Assembly: GCF_014287705.1 (NCBI RefSeq)
Contig: NZ_JACOOY010000016.1
Span: forward strand, 1-64,000
Length of the DNA: 64,000 bases
Source: Dorea_D hominis
GTDB lineage: Bacteria > Bacillota > Clostridia > Lachnospirales > Lachnospiraceae
Direction: 5' to 3'
Part shown: in pieces, positions 26,687 through 35,467 of the stretch
Position numbering within the stretch: position 1 is the first letter of the stretch
Layout of the letters: each line of letters begins with the position of its first letter
The notes under the pieces: generated by a model
The model's database searches: none
The model's input: the letters and a program-made list of their open reading frames with translations, nothing else
What the model was told of the DNA's origin: nothing
Program-made: the position numbers and the translations under genes

Positions 26687-27973
26687 TTAGTATCCTTTTG
26701 CTGCCAGTTTGTTGTAGCCGTTCGCAATCGTAGATGCGATAATGATCTGCAGTTCTGCTTCAAATGAACCGTCTTCGTTCATACAGCCTGCCCAGCCACC
26801 GATCTGGCTCTCGATATATTCTGTTGTTCCGATTACCTTATCCATTGCCGGAAAATGAAGAGTTGCATTACCCTGTCCACAGGATGCAAGTGCTGTTGCT
26901 TCATCACAAGTATCTGCCAGAGAAGCAGATTTTCCATCCTTACCTGGGAACTCATCTGTAATCAGGCAAACTTTCGTTCCGGCTCTTTCTACTTTCTTAC
27001 AGTTCATCATCAGATCTGTATCCGGATTGCCATATCCTTCTTCTGTGATCAGCACTCCGTCCAGTCCCATCCACTGACACAGCTTCGCAACCATATCAGA
27101 ATGACGTTCCTTATCCGCAAGAAATACATTTTCATTCGTCAGAATCACGCCCATGAAATTGAGATCTTTTCCATGATGTCTGTATAAATCTTCAATAACC
27201 GGATTGTGCAGATGATGATAGCTGGTTACTTTATCACACGGTGCAACACAGTTACCGGATACGATTGCGCCATCCATGATCTCTGTCGGATACATAAATG
27301 TCGGCACGATCTGTTTTGCATCCACTCCATAATAATAAGTATCATGCAGCAATCCCTGTGACTGAAGCATATGTACATATCCGATCTTCGGAAGATCCGG
27401 GTATTGCTGTGCTTGTTCCAGAATTGGCTTTGTCTCATACACTTCCAGTGTGTCCGGTTCGATATTTCTTGCAAGTTCGCCGAGATATGTTGCAACTTTG
27501 AGGCCTGCCATACGTCCCGCACGCTCATAAACATGTGTTTCCAGACCTTCTTTTGGTTCAATCACCACGCACACATTGAGTGTCTTTGAAAACGGACAAT
27601 AATCTGCTGCCGGTCCGCTCATATCAATGACACCTTCCTGAAATCCTACGATTCGTCCCACTGTAACAACACAGCAGCCGGATAATGCATGTGTTCTTCC
27701 ACTTCCAACCTGTGGAGACACTTTTCCGATCACACCTGGGAACATCTCACCGCCACTGACTTTTACACGTGGTTCGATTACGTCTTTTACCGGCGTGATT
27801 CTTGTCTTTTCACCCGGTTTTGCAAGTTCCAGATGGCAGCCAATCAATTTGTCATCTTCCAACACAAGGCGTTCTACTTCTTCCTTATTGATAGAAAGCA
27901 CATGATCATCCACGCAGGACTTGTCACCAAACCGGATATCCCTGATCTCAATTTTGCCTAACTCCAGTTTCAT
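26687..27973 (-). CDS. grdE: Glycine/sarcosine/betaine reductase component B, alpha/gamma precursor (GrdE)
   Basis: 428 residues from the ATG at 27973 (GGAGGGAAGG upstream); the longer frame starts inside the ribosome site. GrdE proproteins self-cleave before a cysteine to give a pyruvoyl group. The segment IVSGNCVAPCDKVTSYHHLH contains the conserved cleavage cysteine (NC). Also visible: LGKIEIRDIRFGDKSCVDDH at the start, RTHALSGCCVVTVG, and the C-terminal IIIASTIANGYNKL. With GrdB it forms the substrate-specific component B. Confidence 0.92.
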   Translation of the reverse strand: MKLELGKIEIRDIRFGDKSCVDDHVLSINKEEVERLVLEDDKLIGCHLELAKPGEKTRITPVKDVIEPRVKVSGGEMFPGVIGKVSPQVGSGRTHALSGCCVVTVGRIVGFQEGVIDMSGPAADYCPFSKTLNVCVVIEPKEGLETHVYERAGRMAGLKVATYLGELARNIEPDTLEVYETKPILEQAQQYPDLPKIGYVHMLQSQGLLHDTYYYGVDAKQIVPTFMYPTEIMDGAIVSGNCVAPCDKVTSYHHLHNPVIEDLYRHHGKDLNFMGVILTNENVFLADKERHSDMVAKLCQWMGLDGVLITEEGYGNPDTDLMMNCKKVERAGTKVCLITDEFPGKDGKSASLADTCDEATALASCGQGNATLHFPAMDKVIGTTEYIESQIGGWAGCMNEDGSFEAELQIIIASTIANGYNKLAAKGY

Positions 27974-28063
27974 ACTTCCTTCCCTCCTCATTCTGCCTTT
28001 CTTTAAAGCTATTTTTATCTCTGTTATAAATACCTTGCTATCGTCTCTGCACTGTCTGCTGCG

Positions 28064-28453
28064 CTAAACGATCCTTGGCATAACATTCTGAACTATGGAT
28101 AAATCAATGGTCTTGAAATCATCCTCTACTTTTTTGGGGTAGGAAGCCGGGGACGGTGCTATCACCTGCCAGCGTCTGTATACTTCCAGACATTTTTCAA
28201 TCAGCAGGATTGCCTTCATCGCATCTTCCCCGCTTCCCGGGTATACAATTACAGACCGATATGGTGTCTGGTTCGGTTTCAGGCTCGATGCCTGCGGATG
28301 TGTCAGCAGAATATGGCGGTCATAAACCATATCCCGCGTTGCGATCAGAACTTCTTCATACGTCTGTTTTAAAATAACTTGCATCTCATCTTTGTATGCT
28401 TCAAACACGCGGTCATTATTCGTAATTATGATTGCTTTCTCTCGTTCGTACAT
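28064..28453 (-). CDS. grdX: GrdX family protein
   Basis: 129 residues resembling GrdX, the small protein of unknown function that opens many grd operons: IIITNNDRVFEAYKDEMQVI at the N-terminus, then ILLTHPQASSLKPNQTPYRS and VYPGSGEDAMKAILLIEKCL. GAGGAAAAGCGT precedes the ATG. Ninety bp separate it from grdE on the same strand. A promoter is possible at TTGAAA-N17-TACATT on the minus strand (near 28596-28625), leaving a leader of about 135 nt. Confidence 0.8.
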   Translation of the reverse strand: MYEREKAIIITNNDRVFEAYKDEMQVILKQTYEEVLIATRDMVYDRHILLTHPQASSLKPNQTPYRSVIVYPGSGEDAMKAILLIEKCLEVYRRWQVIAPSPASYPKKVEDDFKTIDLSIVQNVMPRIV

Positions 28454-28717
28454 ACGCTTTTCCTCTGTAGATATCTATATTACAAGGTATCATTTTTATA
28501 AAAATTGTTAGAACAAAGTGCCCTCTGTTCCGCCTTTATATTGTTTTATTCGGTGTGTTTGTATTATAATGTTTTTCTATAAATATAATCTTTCATTTGC
28601 TTTTTCTATCAAATTCAATGTAGCACAATCTTTATGTAGTTTCAATGGATTTTCTTAACATTTTGTTATTTTTTTATCTATTTTTACCATAAAATTATTC
28701 AAGAAAAAGTGCCGCAG

Positions 28718-28749
28718 GCAGGAAATCAGCTTTTGTTTCTGATTTCCGC
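28718..28749 (-). other. Hairpin between the T-box-like leader and grdX
   Basis: GCGGAAATCAG and CTGATTTCCTGC pair with one bulge; a TTTTT run follows about 10 nt later on the minus strand, so a weak terminator is possible. Nothing else is evident in 28454-28842 apart from the putative grdX promoter. Confidence 0.35.
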
Positions 28750-28842
28750 AGGATTCACATCACCTCCACCGGTGTATAACGGTCTGCATATAATTCCCGG
28801 CACACCGGGCTCGCCTGTTTTGGTCCTCTGGTAGAAATAAAT

Positions 28843-29019
28843 AAAAAAAGTCCTTGACAGAAACTAAAATAATTTCTGTCAAGGACGAGTTCTGCATTGG
28901 AAAAAAAATATATATCTCCGGCTTATACCACCCGCGGTGCCGCCTTGATTCACAGCATGACCTGTGCGCACATGAATGCTTTGATCTCCGCTTCATTGGT
29001 TTAGTATGTTAAATTGTTT
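28843..29019 (-). ncRNA. T-box-like leader with terminator, without an adjacent target gene
   Basis: On the minus strand AAGGCGGCACCGCGGGTGG (28930-28948 region) resembles the T-box sequence. Its TCAAGG (28943-28948) can pair with CCTTGA (28879-28884), which is also the 5' arm of a perfect 14-bp terminator GTCCTTGACAGAAA/TTTCTGTCAAGGAC (28850-28886) followed by T7. This is antiterminator/terminator logic. A promoter TTGATA-N17-TAAATT (29026-29054) puts the start near 29019. Odd points: only about 75 nt precede the T-box, too few for a full stem I, the bulge has CGG where UGG is usual, and no ORF follows for 390 bp. Confidence 0.5.
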
Positions 29020-29101
29020 TTTTATAATTTAGCACAACATCACTCTGTTATCAAACTATTTTTATTAAATATGCCGCACTAAATGCGTCGCACGCTGATA
29101 A

Positions 29102-30091
29102 CTAATCAATCAGGTCATTCTGATATCTGGATAAATGCTCGTACGGCAGAATCTGACGTCCCCTGTACAGACCACAGCCGTCGTTAATCAAACTGTTGTT
29201 CACTGCTGCGAACATATTGACATCCAGGTCTTTTAACTCCAGATTGACAAGCCGTTTTCCACGCTCATATGCTTCATCAAAATACAGGTTCTCGCCCTCC
29301 GGAATAACTTTCCTTCTTGTACGCTCCTGCTCCTGCTTCTTCTCGTAAGCCTTATGATTTGCCGCACCAATCTCTGCAATATCGTCCATTGTCTTCGTCC
29401 GAAGCTGCACTTCCATATAGCTTCGTGAACTGTTATCGTAAAATGTAATATGAAGAGACTGGTATCCACTCTCAATATGATTAGAAATATAATCTCTGTA
29501 ATACGGGCGGACATTATCATGAAGCTGCTCTGACTTACTCTCCAGCACGCCTCTTGCCGACTCTGCCGAAAATCCCTGTGCTTCCAGAAATCCCGGCAAC
29601 ACATTGGCAATCTGATACAGATACTCGATCTCTTCCTTCTCCCATTCTGCTTCATTTTTCACGTTGCATTTCGGAAGAGAAACTACGATCCGATATGCAA
29701 TAAAATCACGGAAACAGTTTAATTTTTCTTTTAATTCGGAAATGGTCGGATAGCGCCCGTATTTCTCGTAACATTCATAGACACATTCCACGATATAACC
29801 ATTGAATTTCTCTTCCGCACGGAGCAGTGATTTGATCCTGCCTTTGAATGTAAATGCAAGAAACGGATATTCCTTTGCCATATATTTGTAAAATTCACGG
29901 ATCTTCTGTGACTGTGCTGTCAGGAAGTCGTTGTGTTCCAGCATTTCCTGAATCTGGATCAGAAAATTACTGTGGATCAGATCGATCTCATTGCCAGTAC
30001 GTTTTGCTTCTTTTCTAAGATCTACGATATATTTGTGTAAAATCTTAAAGACTGTATTTCCGGAATATAAATAATCGTTTAATGTTATCAT
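29102..30091 (-). CDS. RelA/SpoT-domain (ppGpp synthetase-like) protein
   Basis: 329 residues from the ATG at 30091 (AGAGGTG upstream). The synthetase-like core is visible: FTFKGRIKSLLRAEEKFNGY, then LNCFRDFIAYRIVVSL, HIESGYQSLHITFYDN and MEVQLRTKTMDDIAEIGAAN, in the order of the RelA_SpoT nucleotidyltransferase domain. There is no HD hydrolase or TGS/ACT region, so it is not a long Rel. It differs from canonical RelQ/RelP in length and in its N-terminal helical segment. Activity needs testing, as some members of this group are toxins or degenerate. Confidence 0.8.
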   Translation of the reverse strand: MITLNDYLYSGNTVFKILHKYIVDLRKEAKRTGNEIDLIHSNFLIQIQEMLEHNDFLTAQSQKIREFYKYMAKEYPFLAFTFKGRIKSLLRAEEKFNGYIVECVYECYEKYGRYPTISELKEKLNCFRDFIAYRIVVSLPKCNVKNEAEWEKEEIEYLYQIANVLPGFLEAQGFSAESARGVLESKSEQLHDNVRPYYRDYISNHIESGYQSLHITFYDNSSRSYMEVQLRTKTMDDIAEIGAANHKAYEKKQEQERTRRKVIPEGENLYFDEAYERGKRLVNLELKDLDVNMFAAVNNSLINDGCGLYRGRQILPYEHLSRYQNDLID

Positions 30092-30178
30092 TCGCATCAC
30101 CTCTTAAACTTATTTCATTATAACAGATGAGCATATGTGTTGCAGTACAATCTTTCTGTAATTTAAGCGTTCAAAAAG

Positions 30179-30213
30179 AAAGGGCACCACACGAATTTCG
30201 TGTAATACCCTTT
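30179..30213 (-). terminator. Terminator after the LuxR-type regulator
   Basis: Outer AAAGGG/CCCTTT and inner ACACGAA/TTCGTGT arms, followed on the minus strand by CTTTTTG. Confidence 0.8.
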
Positions 30214-30238
30214 GAAACGGATTAACTACTATAAAATA

Positions 30239-31252
30239 TCACTGCAGCATATATTTCTTCAATTGCCGCCGATTGGCAATTCCCAGCTTTTTGTAAACCG
30301 CTTTTAGCGTCCGGTTAAGCTGATTCTGTTCAATTCCCATATGTTCGGCAATCTCCACATTCATCCAGCCTCTGTTTGCCAGCATAGCTACTACAAATTC
30401 TTCTTTCGTAAGTGCACTGAGTTTCCCGCCGACTGCTTTTGCTCCTTCTCCTTTGCTTCTAAGGCCATGCCATTTCTGCCATCCGTAACTGAAACGTTCC
30501 ATGATCCGGAATATCCGGTCGAATTCTTCCGGTGACTCTTCTTTTATATATTGTTCCACCAGCCCCTGTAAAAGTCCATGATGTTCACCGATTCCTTCCA
30601 GTAGTCCATCCGGCTCTGCCAGTTTCCATGCTGCCCGAAAATGCTCTTCGGCTTCTTTCGTTTTCTTCATACTGACAGCGTCCATCGCTGCCACAAGGTG
30701 AAGATATATAGACGAAACCGGATATAACTGCGGGCTGAATGCAAGCCCTGTCTCTACGATTCCGCGGGAGCGCTCATACTCTCCCTTCTGATAAGCATCA
30801 TATGCGATAAAGTAACATCCCCATAACCGCAATCCTTTTGGAAGATCTGTTAGATATTCAAAGATCAGAGGTGCTTCCCAGTCTTCGATATGAAGCAGCA
30901 CTTTTGCCACACTTCCGGCAAATGCCGCATATGCTCTCTCTTTGCGATCTTCTGAATGAAGCAGCACATCAGCCGTCACTTTCATAACATGTGCACCTGC
31001 TTTTACTGCCTCTACTCCTCCTACCGAAAAATCAGAAAAAATATAGATTAGACATGCCGACATTCTGAATACAAGATCTTCATCCTGCAGATACTTCTCG
31101 GAAATTTCTGCCGCCTTCTCACTTTCTCCCCGAAAATAATAAAATTCCGCACGTGCCATTTCCCTGTGTGCAGAATCTTCCAGATTGTCAATGAGAGTTC
31201 TTGCTTCACCCGGAACATAGGATGTTCCCATAAACCATAACTTATGTTCCAT
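30239..31252 (-). CDS. LuxR-type HTH regulator with helical-repeat N-terminus
   Basis: 337 residues. The first 270 are helical and TPR-like (for example GEYERSRGIVETGLAFSPQL and KTKEAEEHFRAAWKLAEPDG) and the C-terminal 60 form a LuxR/GerE helix-turn-helix (LTKEEFVVAMLANRGWMNVE then HMGIEQNQLNRTLKAVYKKL). This resembles the C-terminal half of MalT-like LuxR regulators without the ATPase. The target is unknown; it stands alone with its own terminator. The ribosome site (GAAGATGAAG) is weak. Confidence 0.75.
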   Translation of the reverse strand: MEHKLWFMGTSYVPGEARTLIDNLEDSAHREMARAEFYYFRGESEKAAEISEKYLQDEDLVFRMSACLIYIFSDFSVGGVEAVKAGAHVMKVTADVLLHSEDRKERAYAAFAGSVAKVLLHIEDWEAPLIFEYLTDLPKGLRLWGCYFIAYDAYQKGEYERSRGIVETGLAFSPQLYPVSSIYLHLVAAMDAVSMKKTKEAEEHFRAAWKLAEPDGLLEGIGEHHGLLQGLVEQYIKEESPEEFDRIFRIMERFSYGWQKWHGLRSKGEGAKAVGGKLSALTKEEFVVAMLANRGWMNVEIAEHMGIEQNQLNRTLKAVYKKLGIANRRQLKKYMLQ

Positions 31253-31530
31253 AATACTTCATCTTCTTTCTGTCTTAATGTTTCACCTTATTTTAAATTT
31301 ACTCTCTTTTAAATATAATTTTAATTTTCCTCTTTTATGCTTATTTCGGGGCAGATCCCTTTACTGACACTTTATATAATACCAGCAGATTGCTACCTTT
31401 TTTGGTTTCCTTGGTATAATAATATTGAATTTTTACATCCCTTGCAATAAAATATAAAAAACGACTTGTTTTCTTTAAAATTTCACTTGCCTTTTATGAA
31501 CTGGAATCTGCATTTTGGGAAGGGAATTCT

Positions 31531-32331
31531 ATGAATATTGAAAAATATACCATTTGCAGTGCTGCAATTTTATTAGAATATTATGACAACAAAATCCAGT
31601 CATTCCTTGAAAACTGCCACGATGATATTCTGTGGCTTGGACCAGCGCATGATCAGATGATCCGCGGAAAAGATAATCTGATAAATGCATTTCAGAAAGA
31701 AAAACATGAACTGCGTTTTACTGTTTCAAATCTCGTTGTCTATCCGCTCGACACAGGCAGTCCTTCTACTCTGGACGTGCTTCTTACTTTTCAGTTGGAT
31801 ACTTTCTGGCCGGATGGCAGTTCAAATCGCGTCCATCAAAGAATTTCTATGCTATGGGCTATGCAAAATAATATCCCACGCATCCGGCTTTGCCACATTT
31901 CCAATGCGATTGCCTATGATCCGCGGGATACTATCTATCCTGTTCATTATGCTGAAACCTATAAATCCATGGTTCTATCTGGGCAGATAAAGCTCAGAAG
32001 AGTTACTTTTCATGGAAAAGACCGCTCCATGATTTATCTGAAACCAGATCTGATTCTGTATGTAGAATCCTGTGGTTCTCATACTCTGCTGCACACTTCG
32101 ACGCAGACATTTGAATGTGTTGAGCGTCTGGCCGCTCTATGCAAACGCTGTGAACCGGAACTAATCCGCTGTCACGAAAGTTATCTGGTGAACCTGACTT
32201 ACGTCGCCAGTATCCAGCGGTTCTCCTTTACACTTACCAATGGGGTCTCTATTCCGATACCTGAGAAACGATACACGCATATAAAAAAGCTGCTGGCTAA
32301 TTTTTCTTCTTCCCCGGAAGTGAAAGAATAA
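31531..32331 (+). CDS. LytTR-family regulator with SnoaL-like N-terminal domain
   Basis: 266 residues. The N-terminal 135 residues look like a SnoaL/NTF2 fold (ILLEYYDNKIQSFLENCHDD with DILWLGPAHDQMIRGKDN). The C-terminal 100 are a LytTR DNA-binding domain (LILYVESCGSHTLLHTSTQT, CHESYLVNLTYVASIQRFSF). No response-regulator receiver is present, so input is probably a small ligand in the SnoaL-like pocket. GGAAGGG precedes the ATG. The last 35 bp overlap the convergent DMT transporter gene. The 278-bp upstream region is AT-rich and holds no other gene. Confidence 0.75.
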   Translation: MNIEKYTICSAAILLEYYDNKIQSFLENCHDDILWLGPAHDQMIRGKDNLINAFQKEKHELRFTVSNLVVYPLDTGSPSTLDVLLTFQLDTFWPDGSSNRVHQRISMLWAMQNNIPRIRLCHISNAIAYDPRDTIYPVHYAETYKSMVLSGQIKLRRVTFHGKDRSMIYLKPDLILYVESCGSHTLLHTSTQTFECVERLAALCKRCEPELIRCHESYLVNLTYVASIQRFSFTLTNGVSIPIPEKRYTHIKKLLANFSSSPEVKE

Positions 32332-33232
32332 TAACTGCACCGATGATTCCTGCAAATCCTAAAAGATCCATGAATTCAAAGGAAACGCCCATAAATAATA
32401 CGGATGCCAGTGTTGCTGTCAGTGGTTCTACCGATGCAAATAGACTCGCCCTTGTTCCGCCGATCAGACGCAGCCCTTCCATGTAGCATCCGAAAGAAAG
32501 CACGGTTCCCATGATGATTACGACCGTTACACACAAAAATGTCTGCCAGTCCCATATAATCTGCGCCGTGGTTGTCCACGGTCTTACAATTGGAATCAGT
32601 CCGATTCCGCTGATTAACATACCCCAGCCAACGATCGCAAACGTTCCGTATTCGCTCATCAGATTACCCGGAAGCAGATTATAAAATACGGTCGCAAGCG
32701 CAGATGCAAGTCCAAGAAACAGAGTTGTTTTGGACACTGTAAGCTGTGTCAGATCTCCGTGCGTTGCGATCAATATGACTCCGCCAAATGCAAGAACCAG
32801 TGCAATACGCTCTGATACTTCCGGCAATTTCCGGTTGACAAGCGATGTGTACAGCATGATGATAACCGGTGCCACATACTGCAATACTGTTGCGATACCT
32901 GCATTTGAATCATCTACTGCCATATAATATGTCATCTGGCAGGCCGCAATACCGATCATACCATACAACATCATCCGGATCACATGTCTTGGATTCTTCC
33001 ATATGCGGAAAGTATCTTTTTTCTGTTTTGCAACTACTGTGGACAGAAGGATCAATCCCGCAATGATCAGGCGCACATTTACCAGCCACTGTGGTGTCAT
33101 CCCTCTGTGTTCAAATGAATATTTTCCAAAAACTCCTGCAAGCCCCCAAAAGACACCGCCTAATATTGTCAAAGCGGTGCCTCTCATCTTCTCACGGCGT
33201 TCAAATTGTTCCGTAAGTTCTGTATATCCCAT
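32297..33232 (-). CDS. EamA/DMT-family transporter
   Basis: 311 residues with ten hydrophobic segments in two EamA repeats: TILGGVFWGLAGVFGKYSFE opens the first and PGNLMSEYGTFAIVGWGMLI the second; YMAVDDSNAGIATVLQYVAP and GLRLIGGTRASLFASVEPLT are the conserved helix-4/9 signatures. Probable metabolite or drug exporter; substrate unknown. GAGGATG precedes the start. It overlaps the LytTR gene tail-to-tail by 35 bp. Confidence 0.85.
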   Translation of the reverse strand: MGYTELTEQFERREKMRGTALTILGGVFWGLAGVFGKYSFEHRGMTPQWLVNVRLIIAGLILLSTVVAKQKKDTFRIWKNPRHVIRMMLYGMIGIAACQMTYYMAVDDSNAGIATVLQYVAPVIIMLYTSLVNRKLPEVSERIALVLAFGGVILIATHGDLTQLTVSKTTLFLGLASALATVFYNLLPGNLMSEYGTFAIVGWGMLISGIGLIPIVRPWTTTAQIIWDWQTFLCVTVVIIMGTVLSFGCYMEGLRLIGGTRASLFASVEPLTATLASVLFMGVSFEFMDLLGFAGIIGAVIILSLPGKKKN

Positions 33233-33306
33233 TTTTTCATCCTCATTCTCTCATTGTACTCTTATCTGTTCAGATATTTATCCTATTCGTCAGCATAGCA
33301 TATTTT

Positions 33307-33864
33307 TTAAAAGATTCCTATAGACCATCTGATCTTTCCCTTGATGTTTTTTATCTTCACAGTGCCAATCTCTCTGGAATCCCTGGAAACCTCTCGGTTA
33401 TCACCGAGCACAAAAACCTGCTTATCTTCTACCGTCAGTGGATAGGTGATCTTATCAGACTTTGCTTCCGTCTTACCGACTGCCTGCGGTGTCGTAACTT
33501 CTTCTCCGTTGACATAGATCTTTTCACGGTCAATATTAACGGTATCCCCTGCTACAGCAATCACTCTCTTCACATATACATCCCCGTTCGGCATATCGAG
33601 CGCCACGATGTCTCCGGCTTTGTATTCGCTGTTATGTCTCTCATAAATAACTATATTCTTGTCATGCAGTGTCGGATACATCGATCCTCCGTCAACTGTC
33701 GATATCCCCATAAAAAAATGGAAAAGACCTATGATAACAACAAAAACGAGCAGGAACTGCATTATCACGATCAGTCGTTGTTTCCGGCGTTCTTTTGCTT
33801 TTTTCTTCTTCACGACCGGATCTACATCTTCCAGCACTTTTTGCTTAATACTCTCTATCTCCAT
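33307..33864 (-). CDS. lepB: Type I signal peptidase
   Basis: 185 residues from the ATG at 33864; earlier codons of the open frame (to 34002) lack a ribosome site. One N-terminal membrane anchor (QRLIVIMQFLLVFVVIIGLF), then the catalytic serine in GGSMYPTL, the general-base lysine in VYVKRVIAVAGDTV, and box E VFVLGDNREVSRDSREIG. It cleaves Sec and Tat signal peptides. Stands alone next to the pseudopilus operon, which it does not itself process (class III signals need a prepilin peptidase). Confidence 0.92.
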   Translation of the reverse strand: MEIESIKQKVLEDVDPVVKKKKAKERRKQRLIVIMQFLLVFVVIIGLFHFFMGISTVDGGSMYPTLHDKNIVIYERHNSEYKAGDIVALDMPNGDVYVKRVIAVAGDTVNIDREKIYVNGEEVTTPQAVGKTEAKSDKITYPLTVEDKQVFVLGDNREVSRDSREIGTVKIKNIKGKIRWSIGIF

Positions 33865-33987
33865 CTTGTAAAACCTTCTTCCTGTTTCTTTTACCTTCCT
33901 TATTATAACGATTGTATCCTTATATCTCAACACCCAATCTATGTGAAAATCTGTGACTGTCGAAATATGGTATTCCCTTATTATTTG

Positions 33988-33996
33988 TGATATAAT
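33988..33996 (+). promoter_or_regulatory. Extended -10 promoter of the pseudopilus operon
   Basis: TGATATAAT, a TG-extended perfect -10 box, with no good -35 at 17 bp. The start would be near 34003. Possibly partly dependent on the operon's own sigma factor. Confidence 0.45.
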
Positions 33997-34002
33997 ATAC
34001 AA

Positions 34003-34160
34003 ATGATATCAGAGAAATACATTCATATATCATTACAGAAACTTAGTTCTGCAGATATATGAGCGTAAAACTCGGACAAGAAGTAACACACGGGGATTTT
34101 CAGCCTGAAACTATAGACATAAGCAACACCCGTCAATGGACCTGAATTGAACGGAGGATT
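34003..34160 (+). ncRNA. Structured leader RNA of the GGDEF-sigma-pilus operon
   Basis: The leader of about 165 nt contains a two-tier hairpin: TCATATATC with GATATATGA outside, CAGAA with TTCTG inside (about 34025-34065). It is followed by TTTCAG-CCTGAAA (34098-34112 region) enclosed by ACGGGG/ACCCGT arms. The structure ends shortly before the ribosome site GGAGG at 34154. Length and folding suggest a cis-regulator, perhaps a riboswitch, but it does not match the GEMM c-di-GMP classes as I know them. Confidence 0.4.
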
Positions 34161-34167
34161 CACAATT

Positions 34168-34869
34168 ATGAAAAAGTACACGTCATTCAAGGTTCTCCAG
34201 CTTGCAATACTGGCGATCCTTACCATCTTAAGTCTGTTTCTCCTTCTGAAACCAGAAGTGAAACAGTTCGTATTTTCATCCCGCCCTGCCACGATTTTGT
34301 TTTTTGTCGTATGGGTACTGTTATTGGTCAGCTTTATTTTCCTGCTGATCGATTTTAACCTTATCTCAACAATTAAACTGAACTATCATAACTTATACGG
34401 TGTCGCTTATTCCGATCCGATATCCGGTATGCCAAACCGTTTCAGCTGTGATACAGTCATTGAGAAATATTACGACGAGAAACTTCCGGAGAACATCGGC
34501 TGTATTATGATCGATCTTTCCAATCTTTCAGAGATTAATAACCTTTACACACATGCTGCCGGCAACCGTCTGTTGAAGGATTTTTCCAATATTCTTTCCA
34601 CTGCGGCAACGTCCTTATGTTTTGTCGGTCGCAACGGTGGTAATAAGTTTCTTGCGATCTTTGAAGACTGTACCGAGGAAAATATAGATCTTTTTATCCA
34701 GCGCATTGAAAACCGGGTTGCCCAGCACAATCAGGCACCGGATTCTATTGCCATTGAATATCACACCGGTATCGCACTGAATCGTAATGAACATCTGGAT
34801 CAGATTACCCGGCTGATCGCACTTGCAAACAAACGTATATCCAGATCAACGAATGTACAAAGGAGTTAG
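34168..34869 (+). CDS. Membrane protein with a degenerate GGDEF domain
   Basis: 233 residues from the ATG at 34168, with GGAGG upstream. Two transmembrane helices (residues about 8-28 and 38-62) precede a GGDEF fold beginning at AYSDPISGMPNRFSCD, the usual DxLTGLPNR-type opening. The active-site motif is GRNGGNKFLAIF, that is GGNKF in place of GGDEF. Loss of the catalytic/metal acidic pair makes cyclase activity unlikely; it may bind GTP or c-di-GMP or act as a scaffold. It is the first gene of a ten-gene operon, and its stop codon overlaps the sigma factor's ribosome site. Confidence 0.75.
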   Translation: MKKYTSFKVLQLAILAILTILSLFLLLKPEVKQFVFSSRPATILFFVVWVLLLVSFIFLLIDFNLISTIKLNYHNLYGVAYSDPISGMPNRFSCDTVIEKYYDEKLPENIGCIMIDLSNLSEINNLYTHAAGNRLLKDFSNILSTAATSLCFVGRNGGNKFLAIFEDCTEENIDLFIQRIENRVAQHNQAPDSIAIEYHTGIALNRNEHLDQITRLIALANKRISRSTNVQRS

Positions 34870-34873
34870 ACGC

Positions 34874-35467
34874 ATGGAACTTGATTATGATTACATTGCA
34901 AAACTGGTACGCAAAACGCAGGAAGGCAATAGCGATGCATTTGCAGAATTATATACTGCTACTTATCAGTCGCAGTACCGTTTTGCCTATCAATATGTAA
35001 AAGATCCCTATCTTGCACAGGACATCCTGCAGGAAGTTTACATTTTAGTATTAAAGAATCTGGACACACTGAAGAATCCGCGTCTCTTTGTATCCTGGTT
35101 GCACCAGATCACATTCCGGATCTGTTTTGACACTTGGCAGAAAAGGAAACGGCAGGAACAGGAACTGGATTATATATCCTCCGGTCAGACATCTGATTTT
35201 TCAGAATCTTTCTCGGATATCATGACGAATCCGGAGAAGCATATTCTGAACAAAGATGCAAAAGCACGGCTGATGCAGGCGATCCAGTCACTGCCTCCAC
35301 AATATTCGCAGGCGATCATCATGCGCTATTACAATAATATGAGCATCGAAGATATTGCCGTTGCGATGGATTACAGCCGGAGTACTGTCAAACGGCGTTT
35401 GCGCAAAGGGCGCAAACTTCTGGAAAACATGCTCCACGAAGAAAAAGGAGGGATTTGTTTTGAATAA
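34874..35467 (+). CDS. RNA polymerase sigma factor, ECF-like (sigma-70 family)
   Basis: 197 residues from the ATG at 34874 (AAGGAG in the end of the preceding gene). Region 2 is clear: AFAELYTATYQSQYRFAYQY and DILQEVYILVLKNLDTLKNP with FVSWLHQITFRICFDTWQKR. Region 4 is LPPQYSQAIIMRYYNNMSIE followed by DIAVAMDYSRSTVKRRLRKG. It is followed by an overlapping membrane protein that should be its anti-sigma factor. It probably directs this operon or an envelope regulon. Confidence 0.88.
   Translation: MELDYDYIAKLVRKTQEGNSDAFAELYTATYQSQYRFAYQYVKDPYLAQDILQEVYILVLKNLDTLKNPRLFVSWLHQITFRICFDTWQKRKRQEQELDYISSGQTSDFSESFSDIMTNPEKHILNKDAKARLMQAIQSLPPQYSQAIIMRYYNNMSIEDIAVAMDYSRSTVKRRLRKGRKLLENMLHEEKGGICFE

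Noticed and set aside
28760..28996. 78-codon minus frame over the T-box-like leader
   Set aside because: It spans a terminator and T-box-like pairing and lacks a ribosome site and family.
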